DNA of 55,018 bases from positions 1-55,018 of the forward strand of contig NZ_CALXRM010000015.1 in NCBI RefSeq assembly GCF_944390845.1. The letters run 5' to 3'. Below the pieces are notes generated by a model. That model saw only the letters and a list, made by a program, of their open reading frames with translations, did no database searches and was not told the DNA's origin. Shown piece by piece: positions 7,994 to 17,255 of the stretch. The stretch is from an uncultured Brachyspira sp. GTDB lineage: Bacteria; Spirochaetota; Brachyspiria; Brachyspirales; Brachyspiraceae. Numbering within the stretch: the stretch's first letter is position 1; every line of letters begins with the position of its first letter. The position numbers and the translations under genes are program-made.

Positions 7994-9619
7994 TTAATTA
8001 TTTTCTTCTATATAATCAGATTTACTGAAATTATAAATACCAAATACATCATAAATAACATTGGTAAGGTTTTTATTTTGCATTACAGTACCAGCATAAT
8101 AGAATATAGGTATAATAGCGGTATCATCCATAGCTATATTTTCCGCCTTATGTAAGTATAAACTTCTGTCAGCATCACTTTCTGCAATAGAAGCATCTGA
8201 CAAAGCTTTATCAAATTCAGGATTGCTGTATCTTCCTTCATTAAGAACATATCCAGTTTTTACTAATGATAAAAATGCAACAGGACTGTTATATCCTCCT
8301 ATCCAGCCTTGTCTAGCCATATCGAAATTTCCATCTCTTCTAGTTTGTAAAAGTACAGCCCATTCCTCTTGTCTTATTACCATATCTATATTTAATGCTG
8401 ATTTAAGCATAGATTGTATACTTTCAGCAATAGTAACATGGAAACCCGGATTTGTTAAAAATTCAAATACTGGAAAACCTTCGCCATTAGGATATCCTGC
8501 TTCAGCAAGTAATGCTCTAGCTTCCTCAACATTTTTCTCATAATCTTCGCTCTTTGTAGGGAAATATCCTTCTTTATAATTTCTAAAATCTCCATTATTA
8601 TTAACATCTTTTATATTGTAAGGTACAATAGCAGCAGCTGGTCTCTCTCCGCCTTTCATTATATTATTTACAATATATTCTCTGTCTATAGCAAGAGAAA
8701 TTGCCTTTCTTACTCTAGCATCATTAAAAGGTTTCTTATTATGATTTACTTCATAAAAGTAAAGTGATATATTAGGCACAGATTTTGCTATACCTTCTGC
8801 AAGTAATTTTTCTCTATCATTTATAGGTGTGTTATGATAAAAATATATTTCATCATTTAAAATAGCTGACATAGCAGTATTGTCATTATCTATAAATTCA
8901 AAATTAATAATATCTGGCTTTATCTCTTTATAATTCCAATAATCAGTATTTTTGCGTACTACTAATCTTGAATTATGATCCCAGCGTACAATTTGAAATG
9001 CTCCATTACCAACCATAGTTTCTGTTTTTAAAGTCCAGCCGTCTTCATCTTTACTTACAACATCTTCACGCAAAGGTGTATAAGCTGTATGAGCTACCAT
9101 TTCCAAAAAATAAGGTACAGGATATTCTAATTCCACATATAAAGTTTTATCATCTAAAGCCTTAACTCCTAATGTGTCTTTATCCTTATTACCCATCATA
9201 ATATCACTCGCATTCTTAATAACATCTAGAAGTATAGAATAAGATGCTCCGTTTTTAGGATCAACTATACGTTTCCAAGCATATACAAAATCTTGAGCTT
9301 TAACATCTACACCATCTGACCATTTTGCATTGCTTCTGATATTAAATACATATATTGTATTATTATTCGATGATACCCAGCTTTCTGCCGCACCAGGAAT
9401 AATATTATTATTTTCATCTTTTATAGTTAAATTTTCAAACAGATGTGTTGTATATATCATGGCATCTACTGCAGAATTTATAGTAGGGTCTATAGTTTGA
9501 GGTTCAGGACCAACTGAAACTGTTAGTTCATTTAAAATGACTTTTGGTTCTTTATGACAAGAAACAAAAACTATTGCAATAAAAATAAAAACTAATTTAA
9601 TTAATATATTGTTTTTCAT
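7994..9619 (-). CDS. Oligopeptide ABC transporter substrate-binding lipoprotein (OppA-like)
   Basis: A family-5 extracellular solute-binding protein of about 541 residues. The start at 9619 follows AGGAAA at good spacing, so I prefer it to an ATG six codons upstream. From that start the signal ends in a lipobox, F-V-S-C with Cys21. The mature protein has the LTVSVGPEPQTIDPTINSA start, the W-x-x-x-NNTIYVFNIRSNAKWSDG segment and the DARVRKAISLAIDRE motif, all typical of OppA. It binds peptides outside the cytoplasmic membrane for import. No permease or ATPase gene is nearby, so it is an orphan component. A promoter embedded in the repeat island upstream (9796-9824, minus strand) points at it. 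Confidence 0.93.
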   Translation of the reverse strand: MKNNILIKLVFIFIAIVFVSCHKEPKVILNELTVSVGPEPQTIDPTINSAVDAMIYTTHLFENLTIKDENNNIIPGAAESWVSSNNNTIYVFNIRSNAKWSDGVDVKAQDFVYAWKRIVDPKNGASYSILLDVIKNASDIMMGNKDKDTLGVKALDDKTLYVELEYPVPYFLEMVAHTAYTPLREDVVSKDEDGWTLKTETMVGNGAFQIVRWDHNSRLVVRKNTDYWNYKEIKPDIINFEFIDNDNTAMSAILNDEIYFYHNTPINDREKLLAEGIAKSVPNISLYFYEVNHNKKPFNDARVRKAISLAIDREYIVNNIMKGGERPAAAIVPYNIKDVNNNGDFRNYKEGYFPTKSEDYEKNVEEARALLAEAGYPNGEGFPVFEFLTNPGFHVTIAESIQSMLKSALNIDMVIRQEEWAVLLQTRRDGNFDMARQGWIGGYNSPVAFLSLVKTGYVLNEGRYSNPEFDKALSDASIAESDADRSLYLHKAENIAMDDTAIIPIFYYAGTVMQNKNLTNVIYDVFGIYNFSKSDYIEENN

Positions 9620-9795
9620 AAGAATATTTCCTAGCATATTATTTATTATTTATAGTATCGAAAAAAAATATAATTAACTAATTAAAATATTTACTATATA
9701 ATAAGTATTTTATATGTTTTTATAGTTATAATTTTTTATAATATTAAAATATAATTAAAACAACATTATTTTTTAATAAATCATACATTATTTAA

Positions 9796-9824
9796 TATAT
9801 ACTGAAATTTTTTAACTTTGTCAA
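9796..9824 (-). promoter_or_regulatory. Promoter-like edge of repeat island A, toward oppA
   Basis: Read on the minus strand, TTGACA (9819-9824) is followed by a 17-bp spacer and TATATA (9796-9801). The core around AACTTTGTCAA also occurs in island D at 44928-44938. It points at the oppA gene, whose start is about 175 bp downstream. Confidence 0.5.
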
Positions 9825-9852
9825 AATTAGTTTTTATATTGTTATTATTTTC

Positions 9853-10147
9853 GTGGACTAGTCCCCGAACCCCTACTTCTTTTGCCGACGCTCTGCATGC
9901 CGTAGGCAAGGCACCTACTCGGTGGTGACCCAAAGAAGCTATATCCTCGACAGGCTCGGATACGCTTCGCGAAGGACTACATTTTTTACTAAAATTTAAG
10001 GCATTAAACTACTTTTAATATATATTTTTAAAATATAAGGCTGTAGTATATGCGTTTTTCGCTCTGCGTGCGTAGGCAGCAACTTTGACGAAGTCCGCAG
10101 AGCGTGAGCGACAAAAAAGTTGATAATATATTTAAAAAATATAAAAA
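9853..10147. repeat. G+C-rich mosaic repeat island A
   Basis: Most of the 557-bp gap between oppA and the MMPL gene is AT-rich, but 9853-9990 and 10050-10115 are conspicuously G+C-rich. The first block (GTCCCCGAACCCC through the GAAGCTATATCC stretch to about 9990) matches the reverse complement of 45070-45207 and 44723-44870, and the + strand of 21481-21565. The second block is a hairpin with arms CGCTCTGCG (10060-10068) and CGCAGAGCG (10096-10104). Short reading frames inside it look spurious. Confidence 0.75.
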
Positions 10148-10176
10148 TTGACAAAATATAGTTGTTTAGGTATATT
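10148..10176 (+). promoter_or_regulatory. 28-bp conserved promoter-like element, copy A
   Basis: Positions 10148-10175 are identical to three other copies in the window (32581-32608, 45237-45264, and 44601-44628 on the minus strand). TTGACA is followed by a 17-bp spacer and TATATT. It directly abuts the stop codon of the minus-strand MMPL gene, so any transcript would be antisense to that operon. Confidence 0.6.
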
Positions 10177-12456
10177 CTAATTTTTATCAATCAATTTATT
10201 AAACTTGAAAAGTACAGGGGAAAGAATAAATGATGATAAAACCCCTATAAATAAAAATAAACCGAATGATTTAACTGGTATAAATCCGCTGAATGCCAAG
10301 GTACCAAAGGATAATACTGTTGTCATCATAGATAAAAATACTGCTAAAAATGTAATCTCTTTATCTGCCGCACTGTTTGAGAAAAATATTGCATAGTCAA
10401 TTGATATTCCTATAGAAAGTATCAAAGCAAATATTGAAAATATATTTATATTCATTCCAAATATTGAATGTAATGATAAATTAATCAATATTGACATTAA
10501 TTGAACTAATATTATAGCCAAAGCTTGTTTTTTATTAAAGAATATCATCACAGCTATGAATATTATTATATATGCAATAACAGCCATTTTTATAGCAGTT
10601 TTTGCAGTACTGTCTAATGCATCATTAATTTCTTGATTTAAATTAAATATCTTAACATCATTATTAGTAACTTTCATAACATCGTTAGTATTGTAATCAC
10701 TTGTTGCTATAAGAAAATATTTATTATTATTTGTAGTAATAATCTTTTTTAAATCACTAAAATCTGGTTCTTCAATTATTTTATTTATATCAAGAATTTT
10801 ATTTTTAGTATTTTCAAATTCTAATTTTATTTTATTATATGAAGCTTCATTTAAATCAAGTGCATTAATTTGATCTTTTAAAAGAGGCATTAATTTTTCT
10901 TCTACAAGTTTTATATTATCTCTTTGTCTTTCATCTGAATAAAGTACTCTTGATATAGCCATATAGTTATTAGTGAAATTATCTCCTATACTTTCTTCTG
11001 CCAATAATGCCTTTGAAAGAGTATCTCCTCTCGATATTATTATATTTTTTGTCAAAGATGTATTCAATCTTTTATAAACTTCTGTTTCACTCTTTAATAA
11101 AAAGTCTGGTGTATTATAAAGCTGATTGGCTGAAAAATTAACTTTTATCCTTGGTATTGATATTACAGAAATTAAAACTAAAATTATAAAAAGTATGGAT
11201 ACTGTTTTTATATTAATTATTTTAACATAACTATTTAATATATTTTTACTTCCATTTAATATAGAACTCTTTATTTCTCTTTTATCATTTTTAAATACTA
11301 TAGGATATATTATGTTTACTGTCAAAAATGAACTTACAAGTCCGAATATAGAAAATAAAGCTATTTGTTTTAATAATGTAAGAGAAGTTAAAGATAATGA
11401 TAAATAACTTATTATAGTAGTTAAAAAACCTAAAAGCATACTAGGAAATATTTTTTTTAATACTTCCTTTTTATCTTTTTCATTATACCATTCTGTTATA
11501 AAATGTATTGAATGGTCTATCGATATACCTATTAAACTTGTACCAAATACGAATGTAAATATATGCAAAGAATTAAAAAATATAGATGATAATAAAAATG
11601 CCGTACCGCCAGCCAAAAATATTGTACACATTGATACAATATAAGGCTTTATAGATTTAAATATAAAGATAAATATTATAGAAATAACTATCAATGAAAC
11701 AATAGATATAATAGTAATTTCACTCTTTGCACTCTTTTGGCTGTAATAAGTATGTATTGGAACACCAGATATATATACATTTATATCTTCATTACTTTCT
11801 AAATCATTTAAATAAGATGTAAGATTATCAAAAAAATCTTCACTGTCTATTTTTTTAGGCATGTCTATATTAATTAGAACATTGTATTTATTTTCATAAT
11901 TTATAAATTGTATTCCATCTCTTGATTCCACATTATTTTCTGAAACTAGAATTTCATTTATTTTAGAATTAACAACAAAGAAAGGATCATCTTCAACATT
12001 ATCAACTATAGGTATAAAGAATGGAGAATAAAAATTAGCAAGAGAATTTTCAGCAACAATATCTGCCTCATCATTCAATAAATAATCTCTTATCTCTTTT
12101 GAAAGAAGTTGATATTTATATTTAATCATCATTTCCAATATATTATCATAACTTTTAGAACGTAAATTCACAGCAACATTAGTATTTAAATCTTTTATAT
12201 AACTTTCTAATTTTAATGCATTATCTTTTGCTGCATCAAAATTTTCACTTTCTATGAATATCTTTACGCTGCTTGAATTTTTTAGAAAGAAATCTTCTAA
12301 TGGTTTTTGAAAATCTTTATCTTCAAGAAATTTAGGTGTTATGGATAAAAAATTTGTATCTATCTTTGCTATTTTATCATGTCTTATTATGAATACAGCA
12401 ACTGCAAATAAATGAAAAAATATCCATAAACCTATTAAAAATTTTCTCTTACTCAA
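10177..12456 (-). CDS. MMPL/RND-type exporter of an aryl-polyene-like cluster (ApeM-like)
   Basis: A 759-residue polytopic membrane protein with two repeated halves. Each half has one N-terminal helix, a large extracytoplasmic domain (about residues 30-235 and 440-620) and a five-helix bundle. This is the MMPL pattern seen in exporters of lipids and polyene pigments. The ISIDHSIHF and ISIDYAIFF segments in the two halves carry the conserved membrane acidic residues expected for proton-driven transport. Its start overlaps the end of the LolA-like gene by 8 bp, indicating translational coupling. In aryl polyene clusters the LolA-like and MMPL genes are paired for export of the product to the outer membrane. 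That role here is inferred from context. Confidence 0.85.
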   Translation of the reverse strand: MSKRKFLIGLWIFFHLFAVAVFIIRHDKIAKIDTNFLSITPKFLEDKDFQKPLEDFFLKNSSSVKIFIESENFDAAKDNALKLESYIKDLNTNVAVNLRSKSYDNILEMMIKYKYQLLSKEIRDYLLNDEADIVAENSLANFYSPFFIPIVDNVEDDPFFVVNSKINEILVSENNVESRDGIQFINYENKYNVLINIDMPKKIDSEDFFDNLTSYLNDLESNEDINVYISGVPIHTYYSQKSAKSEITIISIVSLIVISIIFIFIFKSIKPYIVSMCTIFLAGGTAFLLSSIFFNSLHIFTFVFGTSLIGISIDHSIHFITEWYNEKDKKEVLKKIFPSMLLGFLTTIISYLSLSLTSLTLLKQIALFSIFGLVSSFLTVNIIYPIVFKNDKREIKSSILNGSKNILNSYVKIINIKTVSILFIILVLISVISIPRIKVNFSANQLYNTPDFLLKSETEVYKRLNTSLTKNIIISRGDTLSKALLAEESIGDNFTNNYMAISRVLYSDERQRDNIKLVEEKLMPLLKDQINALDLNEASYNKIKLEFENTKNKILDINKIIEEPDFSDLKKIITTNNNKYFLIATSDYNTNDVMKVTNNDVKIFNLNQEINDALDSTAKTAIKMAVIAYIIIFIAVMIFFNKKQALAIILVQLMSILINLSLHSIFGMNINIFSIFALILSIGISIDYAIFFSNSAADKEITFLAVFLSMMTTVLSFGTLAFSGFIPVKSFGLFLFIGVLSSFILSPVLFKFNKLIDKN

Positions 12457-13018
12457 AATATTTTGTCTCCTCAGGAGTTAAAGAATTAGATTTTGATAAA
12501 ACTTTCATTATATATTCAGTTGTACTATTATTTGAAGAATACATTTTTATTTTTTCTATATAACCGGCAGAAGCAAAACTAACTTCTATTTTGTCTATTA
12601 CTTTTTTTAATTCCTCAGTTTTAGGAGTATAAACAGTAACTCCATTTTCAGAAGTATGATTAAAAGAATCTTTTATAGTTTTTTCATCATAAGTAAATAT
12701 TGATTTTATTATATTAGCTATTTGAGAAAACATAGCATTACTTGAATCTGCCATAACTTTCTTTTTACCGTTTGGAAGTATCTGAGTAACATTTTTATCT
12801 CCCATAACAGTGATTGATTCTTTAGGGCTTTTAGTAAACCAACATATACCATAACCGCTTGCAACAATGAAATCCCCTGAAGATTCAAAACTTCTTCCTT
12901 TCTGTGTAACTATTTGTGTATAAGTACCTTTTAAAAGTTTAGCGTTCTTGTATTCGTCTTTAACTTGGCATAATAAAATAGAAGCCATTGCAATAAATAT
13001 TATAAAAATTTTTCTCAT
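12449..13018 (-). CDS. LolA-like outer-membrane carrier (ApeL-like)
   Basis: A 189-residue exported protein from the ATG at 13016-13018, which is preceded by AGGAAG. A longer frame starting at 13072 lacks a sensible signal peptide. Residues 1-17 form a hydrophobic signal. The mature region has the LKGTYTQIVTQKGRSFESSGDFIV stretch and the G-x-x-W-F-T-K-S-P pattern of the LolA/DUF1571 fold, a half beta barrel that binds acyl chains. It overlaps the MMPL exporter gene by 8 bp. In aryl-polyene operons this protein is thought to help carry the lipidated polyene across the periplasm. A general lipoprotein chaperone role is less likely given the neighbours. Confidence 0.8.
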   Translation of the reverse strand: MRKIFIIFIAMASILLCQVKDEYKNAKLLKGTYTQIVTQKGRSFESSGDFIVASGYGICWFTKSPKESITVMGDKNVTQILPNGKKKVMADSSNAMFSQIANIIKSIFTYDEKTIKDSFNHTSENGVTVYTPKTEELKKVIDKIEVSFASAGYIEKIKMYSSNNSTTEYIMKVLSKSNSLTPEETKYFE

Positions 13019-13095
13019 TTTACACTTCCTAATATTATTTATATAGTATGATATATAATACAATAAAAACAAAAATTGTAAAAAAAATTTTATAT

Positions 13096-13530
13096 TTAAT
13101 TATTAATTCTTTCTATTCTTTCAATAAAATCTTTTGGACTATTTAAAAAACCTTTTCTAGTTTCTGAATCTATAGGCATTTGCAATGTAGATGATCTTGA
13201 TATTACCTTATTATCTTCATCATAAAAAGTATATTCTATTTTCATACCATTTAAATACTCTATTAAAGCAGTATGAATTCTCACTTTTTGATTTAATTTA
13301 ATAGAATTAATATATTTTACTTCCAATTTTACTATAGGCCACATTACACCTTTAGCAGTCATAATATCATAATTATAATCTATAATTTCAAGCATAGCCT
13401 CCCTAGCCTGCTCCATAAACTTTATATAATTGCCATGCCAAACAACTCCCATAGGATCTAAATCATAGAAAGAAGGTTTTATATAATAATCATTCTCTAA
13501 ATAAATCTTTTTATTTGTATTTTTACCCAT
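13096..13530 (-). CDS. Acyl-CoA thioesterase, 4HBT hot-dog family (ApeK-like)
   Basis: A 144-residue YbgC/FadM-type hot-dog thioesterase. The signature FYDLDPMGVVWHGNYIKF places the catalytic Asp at residue 25 and the conserved His at 32, followed by the E-Q-A-R helix. Family enzymes hydrolyse acyl-CoA or acyl-ACP thioesters. The gene starts 3 bp after the acyltransferase gene and is followed by LolA/MMPL, the order seen in aryl polyene clusters, where a thioesterase is expected to release or proofread the chain. The physiological substrate is inferred from context. Confidence 0.87.
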   Translation of the reverse strand: MGKNTNKKIYLENDYYIKPSFYDLDPMGVVWHGNYIKFMEQAREAMLEIIDYNYDIMTAKGVMWPIVKLEVKYINSIKLNQKVRIHTALIEYLNGMKIEYTFYDEDNKVISRSSTLQMPIDSETRKGFLNSPKDFIERIERINN

Positions 13531-13533
13531 AAA

Positions 13534-14496
13534 TTAATTCCCCTTATACCAAAAATCATGGAAATTATACCATTGATAAGGATATTCTATAGCTTTTTGT
13601 TCTATAATGGAAGCAAATTCTTTAGTTAATTCTAATATAAGTTCATTTTTTCTTTTTCTGTTCTTTGATTCTTCACTATCCAACTTTATTTTTGAAGAAT
13701 GTATATAAAAATTATATTTCTTTGAAAGTATTTTATCATTCTCTCTTAAAGCGAAGAAATAATAAACAGGATATTTAAGAAGTATAGGAATCAAAAAAGC
13801 ACCGCATGGAAAAGGAGCATCTTCCCCTAAAAAATTTATATAATTTACTCTGTCTGTTTTATTAGAAGTTCTATCACCTGCTATAGCTACTATTTCACCA
13901 TTATTTAATTTATTTTCAATACTTATAATAGTTTCAGGTCCTATATTGGAAGCATCAATAAAATCTATAAATGAATTATTTTTACCTTCACCCATTAATA
14001 TATTAACATTTTTATTTACTCTAGAATCTATTATTATATTTATCTTATAATTTTTAATAGGATTGCCTTCATTAATAACAGCCAATGCCTTTAAAAGCTC
14101 AACATTTCCTATATGAGAAAATAATATTATCATACCGTTTTTATTATTAAGCAATTCAATAACTTTCTCATAATCATCTTTAGTTTTTATTATCAAATCT
14201 TTTATAGGTATATCTCCATTCCAAGCTGCTATTTTTTCTGAAATAGAAACTACAAATGAAAGTAAATGCTTATATGAACAAATAAAATTAGACTTTATTT
14301 TTTTATTATATTTTGACATTCTTCTAAGATAATCTCTTGAAGCCTGCATTCTGGTTTTAGAATAGAAAAAATAAACAATACTTATAGGTATTAGGTATAT
14401 TATTATGAACATTCTTCCTAATATTTTATAAACAAAAGCAGAAAATACTGCCTTCCACCTATTGCCTATTTCTTTTTCCTCACTCCAATGACTCAT
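13534..14496 (-). CDS. LpxL/HtrB-like acyltransferase (ApeJ-like)
   Basis: A 320-residue lysophospholipid-acyltransferase-superfamily protein with a membrane helix at about residues 27-46. The catalytic H-x4-E motif appears as SHIGNVE at about residues 127-133. The later G-D-R segment and the P-x-GAFLIPILLKYPV segment match the LpxL/HtrB branch. Such enzymes transfer acyl chains from acyl-ACP to membrane lipids or glycolipids. In aryl polyene operons an acyltransferase of this type attaches the polyene to its lipid anchor. It lies 12 bp after the dehydratase gene and 3 bp before the thioesterase gene, all on the minus strand. Confidence 0.85.
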   Translation of the reverse strand: MSHWSEEKEIGNRWKAVFSAFVYKILGRMFIIIYLIPISIVYFFYSKTRMQASRDYLRRMSKYNKKIKSNFICSYKHLLSFVVSISEKIAAWNGDIPIKDLIIKTKDDYEKVIELLNNKNGMIILFSHIGNVELLKALAVINEGNPIKNYKINIIIDSRVNKNVNILMGEGKNNSFIDFIDASNIGPETIISIENKLNNGEIVAIAGDRTSNKTDRVNYINFLGEDAPFPCGAFLIPILLKYPVYYFFALRENDKILSKKYNFYIHSSKIKLDSEESKNRKRKNELILELTKEFASIIEQKAIEYPYQWYNFHDFWYKGN

Positions 14497-14508
14497 AAGA
14501 TAAAACCT

Positions 14509-14847
14509 CTAAGCAAAATACAATTTGCCGTCTGAATATTTTTTATCTTCATCATATATCTTAAAAGAAAGTATATTATTCAAACAATGACATTCTATGG
14601 TAACATTTGTATTTGGAAAAATCATATTTACGAATTTTAATTTTAAAAGTCTATTGATATCAAAATCTCTATTAAAAAGATTTTTAGATATATCAACAGC
14701 AATCTTTACTTGAGCTATAGCAGGCAAAAGTTTAAAATTCTCAAAATGCCCGTCAAAATAAGGCAAATTTTCACTTATAAAAAGCTTAACTTTAAACATA
14801 TCTTGAGTATGTTCATCTATAGTATAATTAGCAATATCACTATACAA
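14509..14847 (-). CDS. FabA/FabZ-type hot-dog dehydratase (ApeI/ApeP-like)
   Basis: A 112-residue single-domain hot-dog protein. The key motif is YFDGHFENFKLLPAIAQV, corresponding to the F-x-GHFPG-x-PLLPG signature of 3-hydroxyacyl-ACP dehydratases, with His34 as the catalytic histidine. The second glycine and proline of the classical motif are changed to Glu-Asn and Ala. The protein is short for FabZ (about 145 residues) but fits the small dehydratases of aryl polyene clusters, which form the conjugated double bonds. It starts 1 bp after the ligase gene, a sign of tight coupling. Confidence 0.78.
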   Translation of the reverse strand: MYSDIANYTIDEHTQDMFKVKLFISENLPYFDGHFENFKLLPAIAQVKIAVDISKNLFNRDFDINRLLKLKFVNMIFPNTNVTIECHCLNNILSFKIYDEDKKYSDGKLYFA

Positions 14848-14848
14848 T

Positions 14849-16195
14849 TTAATTTCCTTGCATTATAGCATCAAGTGCTTTTCTGTCTACCTTTCCAATC
14901 TCGCTTCTTGGAATACTGTCTACAAAATATATTTTTTTAGGTAAAACAACAGTTTCAAAATATCCTTTTAAATACTCAATAGTATATTTTTTCATCTCTT
15001 CAATATTATTATTGCTTCCATTAAGAACTACAAAAGAAACAACATATTCTCTTTTTTCAGATTTACAATATATAGTATAACTGTCTTTAAAATGCTTATC
15101 CTGTAAAATTTGTCTGTCTATTTGCTGAACACTTATTCTTTTACCTTCAATTTTTACAATAGAGTCTTCCCTTCCTAAAAGTTCAAACTCATTTTCATTT
15201 TTCATATTAACAACATCGCCGACATGTATCCAGATATTATCACCTGTATAACCTGAACAGCATTCTATACTTCCATTCTCATCAACTTTCAAACTTACAA
15301 CGCTTAATCTTGTCCATAATTCATTTTCGCTTCTTCTTCTAAAAGCCATTGCACCAGCTTCAGTACTTCCGTAAATCTCTGTAGCATCTGTATTAAACAC
15401 CTCTTTACAAAGATCATTAACACTTTTATCAAGTACTCCTGTAGATGAAAATAAATACCATTTGGATTTTATTTTCAATGAAGATTTATCTATTCTCTTT
15501 AAGAATGCTGGTGTTGTTACTACTGTAATCTTATCGTACTGTGCAAAATTATTCATAGTTTCTAAATAATTTATTCTGTTATTAATACATTTTAATTCCA
15601 ACATATATGGAACTAACACAGCAAATACAAAACCATAACTATGATAATGAGGAACTGTATATAAAAATACAGAATCTTTTATTTCATCAGTAAATTGATT
15701 AACTATTTTAGTAGCTTCTGCCTCAAATTGCTTTAAAGTCTTTTCTATAAGTTTAGGGTGACCTGTTGAACCTGATGTATAAAAATTGATAAATACATTT
15801 TCATCAATAATAGTTTCTTTAAGCAAATCAAACCATTTATCATTAGTACTGCTGTTAAATACTTCGTCTAAATTAAAAGCAGATTTTTCAGTATCGGATA
15901 TATAAACCATAGTATTGTCTACTATGCTTTCAACATATTTAGGGCTATTATTATTCAAAACATTAACCCTTTTTTTAAGTATAAATCCTGCTGTAATAAT
16001 AGAAATAAATCTATAAGTATCTTCAATAAATACTGTAATAGTATCTTCTTTATATTTAGAAATATATTCCAAACATTTTACTATATCATTTACATATTCT
16101 TTATACTTTATAAAACTTTTATTTTCCTTATGAATAAGAAAAATATCCTCTGAATCTTTTAATAAATAAAAATTTGTATTGCTTAATTTTCTCAT
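14849..16195 (-). CDS. AMP-dependent acyl/aryl-ACP ligase (ApeH-like)
   Basis: A 448-residue ANL-superfamily adenylation enzyme. The phosphate-binding loop FYTSGSTGHPKLIEKT is at about residues 138-153 and the A5-type motif EIYGSTEAGAMAFRR near residue 275. The HVGDVV and GREDSIVKIEGKRI motifs follow, ending with the catalytic lysine in S-E-I-G-K-V-D-R-K. It activates a carboxylic acid as an acyl-AMP and loads it on a thiol carrier. The immediate upstream ACP gene (10 bp away) suggests it primes that ACP. In characterised aryl polyene systems the primer is an aromatic acid; that is an inference here, as no ammonia-lyase gene is present. Confidence 0.9.
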   Translation of the reverse strand: MRKLSNTNFYLLKDSEDIFLIHKENKSFIKYKEYVNDIVKCLEYISKYKEDTITVFIEDTYRFISIITAGFILKKRVNVLNNNSPKYVESIVDNTMVYISDTEKSAFNLDEVFNSSTNDKWFDLLKETIIDENVFINFYTSGSTGHPKLIEKTLKQFEAEATKIVNQFTDEIKDSVFLYTVPHYHSYGFVFAVLVPYMLELKCINNRINYLETMNNFAQYDKITVVTTPAFLKRIDKSSLKIKSKWYLFSSTGVLDKSVNDLCKEVFNTDATEIYGSTEAGAMAFRRRSENELWTRLSVVSLKVDENGSIECCSGYTGDNIWIHVGDVVNMKNENEFELLGREDSIVKIEGKRISVQQIDRQILQDKHFKDSYTIYCKSEKREYVVSFVVLNGSNNNIEEMKKYTIEYLKGYFETVVLPKKIYFVDSIPRSEIGKVDRKALDAIMQGN

Positions 16196-16205
16196 AATAT
16201 TGTTT

Positions 16206-16466
16206 TTATTTGTTATCTGAATTTTCTCTTATATATTTAGCTAAAGTTGCAACAGAATAGAAATGTTTTTTATTGTTTTCTTCTATATCAGAAAAACTTA
16301 TATTAAATTTCTTTCTAATAGCAACACCTATCTCTAATGCATCTATAGAATCAAGACCTAATTCATCTCCAAATAATGGAGCATCAGTATCTATATCATC
16401 TATTGTCATACCTTCTAAATTTGCTGCTTCTATCACTATTTGTTTTATTTGGTCTTCAATACTCAT
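16206..16466 (-). CDS. Acyl carrier protein (ApeE/F-like)
   Basis: An 86-residue ACP. The phosphopantetheine attachment site is Ser40 in the DELGLDSIDALE motif. The rest is acidic and helical, as expected. It sits between the ketosynthase-like gene and the AMP ligase in a biosynthetic operon, not beside fabF or plsX, so it is likely dedicated to this pathway. The start follows an AGGAG ribosome-binding site. Aryl polyene clusters usually encode two ACPs; only one was found here. Confidence 0.92.
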   Translation of the reverse strand: MSIEDQIKQIVIEAANLEGMTIDDIDTDAPLFGDELGLDSIDALEIGVAIRKKFNISFSDIEENNKKHFYSVATLAKYIRENSDNK

Positions 16467-16511
16467 TTTATAATTCTCCTTAAAATAATTATTATCTAAA
16501 AATATAGAAAA

Positions 16512-17216
16512 TCATCTTTTTGTTAATTCGATTTTACCCAATTTCAAATTAGTACTGTCTGTTGATATAAATTTTATAAAATCTATAATAGAATTTTCAT
16601 CTTTTTTAGTGTCATTTTCTAACATATCAATACAAATATTAGGATTGTCTTTAGATATAAGAAAAGAACATGCAAAAGAATAATTAATGTCTTTAGATAT
16701 TTCTTCATAACTTTCCGGTAATCTTTCATCAGCTATGATTATAAGGGCTTCATTATGATTAGAAGTTTTTAAAAAAGCCATAGCTTGAACAAGTGCTGTA
16801 TCTATAAAATTATCATAACAAGTAACAGCAATAGCTCTTTCATGATTTTGATAAAATATAGTAAGCTGTGCTACCGCAGTATTAAAAACAGAAAAACTGA
16901 AAAGAGCCGGAGAAACCTCATGTTCTGTAACTATCTTCTTTGAAATATTATATTGCTGCTTTATTTCTCCATATTTTGATACAAAAAATATAGGCATTTG
17001 TTCATTTTCTTTTATTATATTTTTTACAGATTCAAATGATAATTTAGTTATTTGACTAAGCCTTCTTTTTTGTGCCCTTGGTATAAAGTCTAAATCTGGA
17101 TTAGTATCGCCATAAGTAATTTTTATATCATTATTTATATTGTCTAATATAAACTTTTTATCCATATCTGGAGCAAAAAAGTCCCAATCCAGCACTCTAA
17201 AACATAAATCCGACAT
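16512..17216 (-). CDS. Beta-ketoacyl synthase-like protein without active cysteine (ApeC-like)
   Basis: A 234-residue protein resembling the N-terminal domain of beta-ketoacyl synthases, in the short ketosynthase-like branch found in aryl polyene clusters. The segment SPALFSFSVFNTAVAQLTIFY (about 140-160) aligns with S-P-x-x-FS-x-SVHNA of that branch. No nucleophilic Cys in a ketosynthase context is present. At about half the length of a real ketosynthase, it is unlikely to catalyse condensation alone and may be a chain-length or partner subunit. It is the first gene of the eight-gene operon, driven by the promoter at 17256-17283. Confidence 0.75.
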   Translation of the reverse strand: MSDLCFRVLDWDFFAPDMDKKFILDNINNDIKITYGDTNPDLDFIPRAQKRRLSQITKLSFESVKNIIKENEQMPIFFVSKYGEIKQQYNISKKIVTEHEVSPALFSFSVFNTAVAQLTIFYQNHERAIAVTCYDNFIDTALVQAMAFLKTSNHNEALIIIADERLPESYEEISKDINYSFACSFLISKDNPNICIDMLENDTKKDENSIIDFIKFISTDSTNLKLGKIELTKR

Positions 17217-17255
17217 AACTTTCCTAATATAAAAATCATAATTTTACTTTTAGAA

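Noticed and set aside
9996-10190. 64-codon minus frame across repeat island A
   Set aside because: It spans repeat modules and the MMPL stop region; no start signal or recognisable domain. Treated as a by-product of the repeat.
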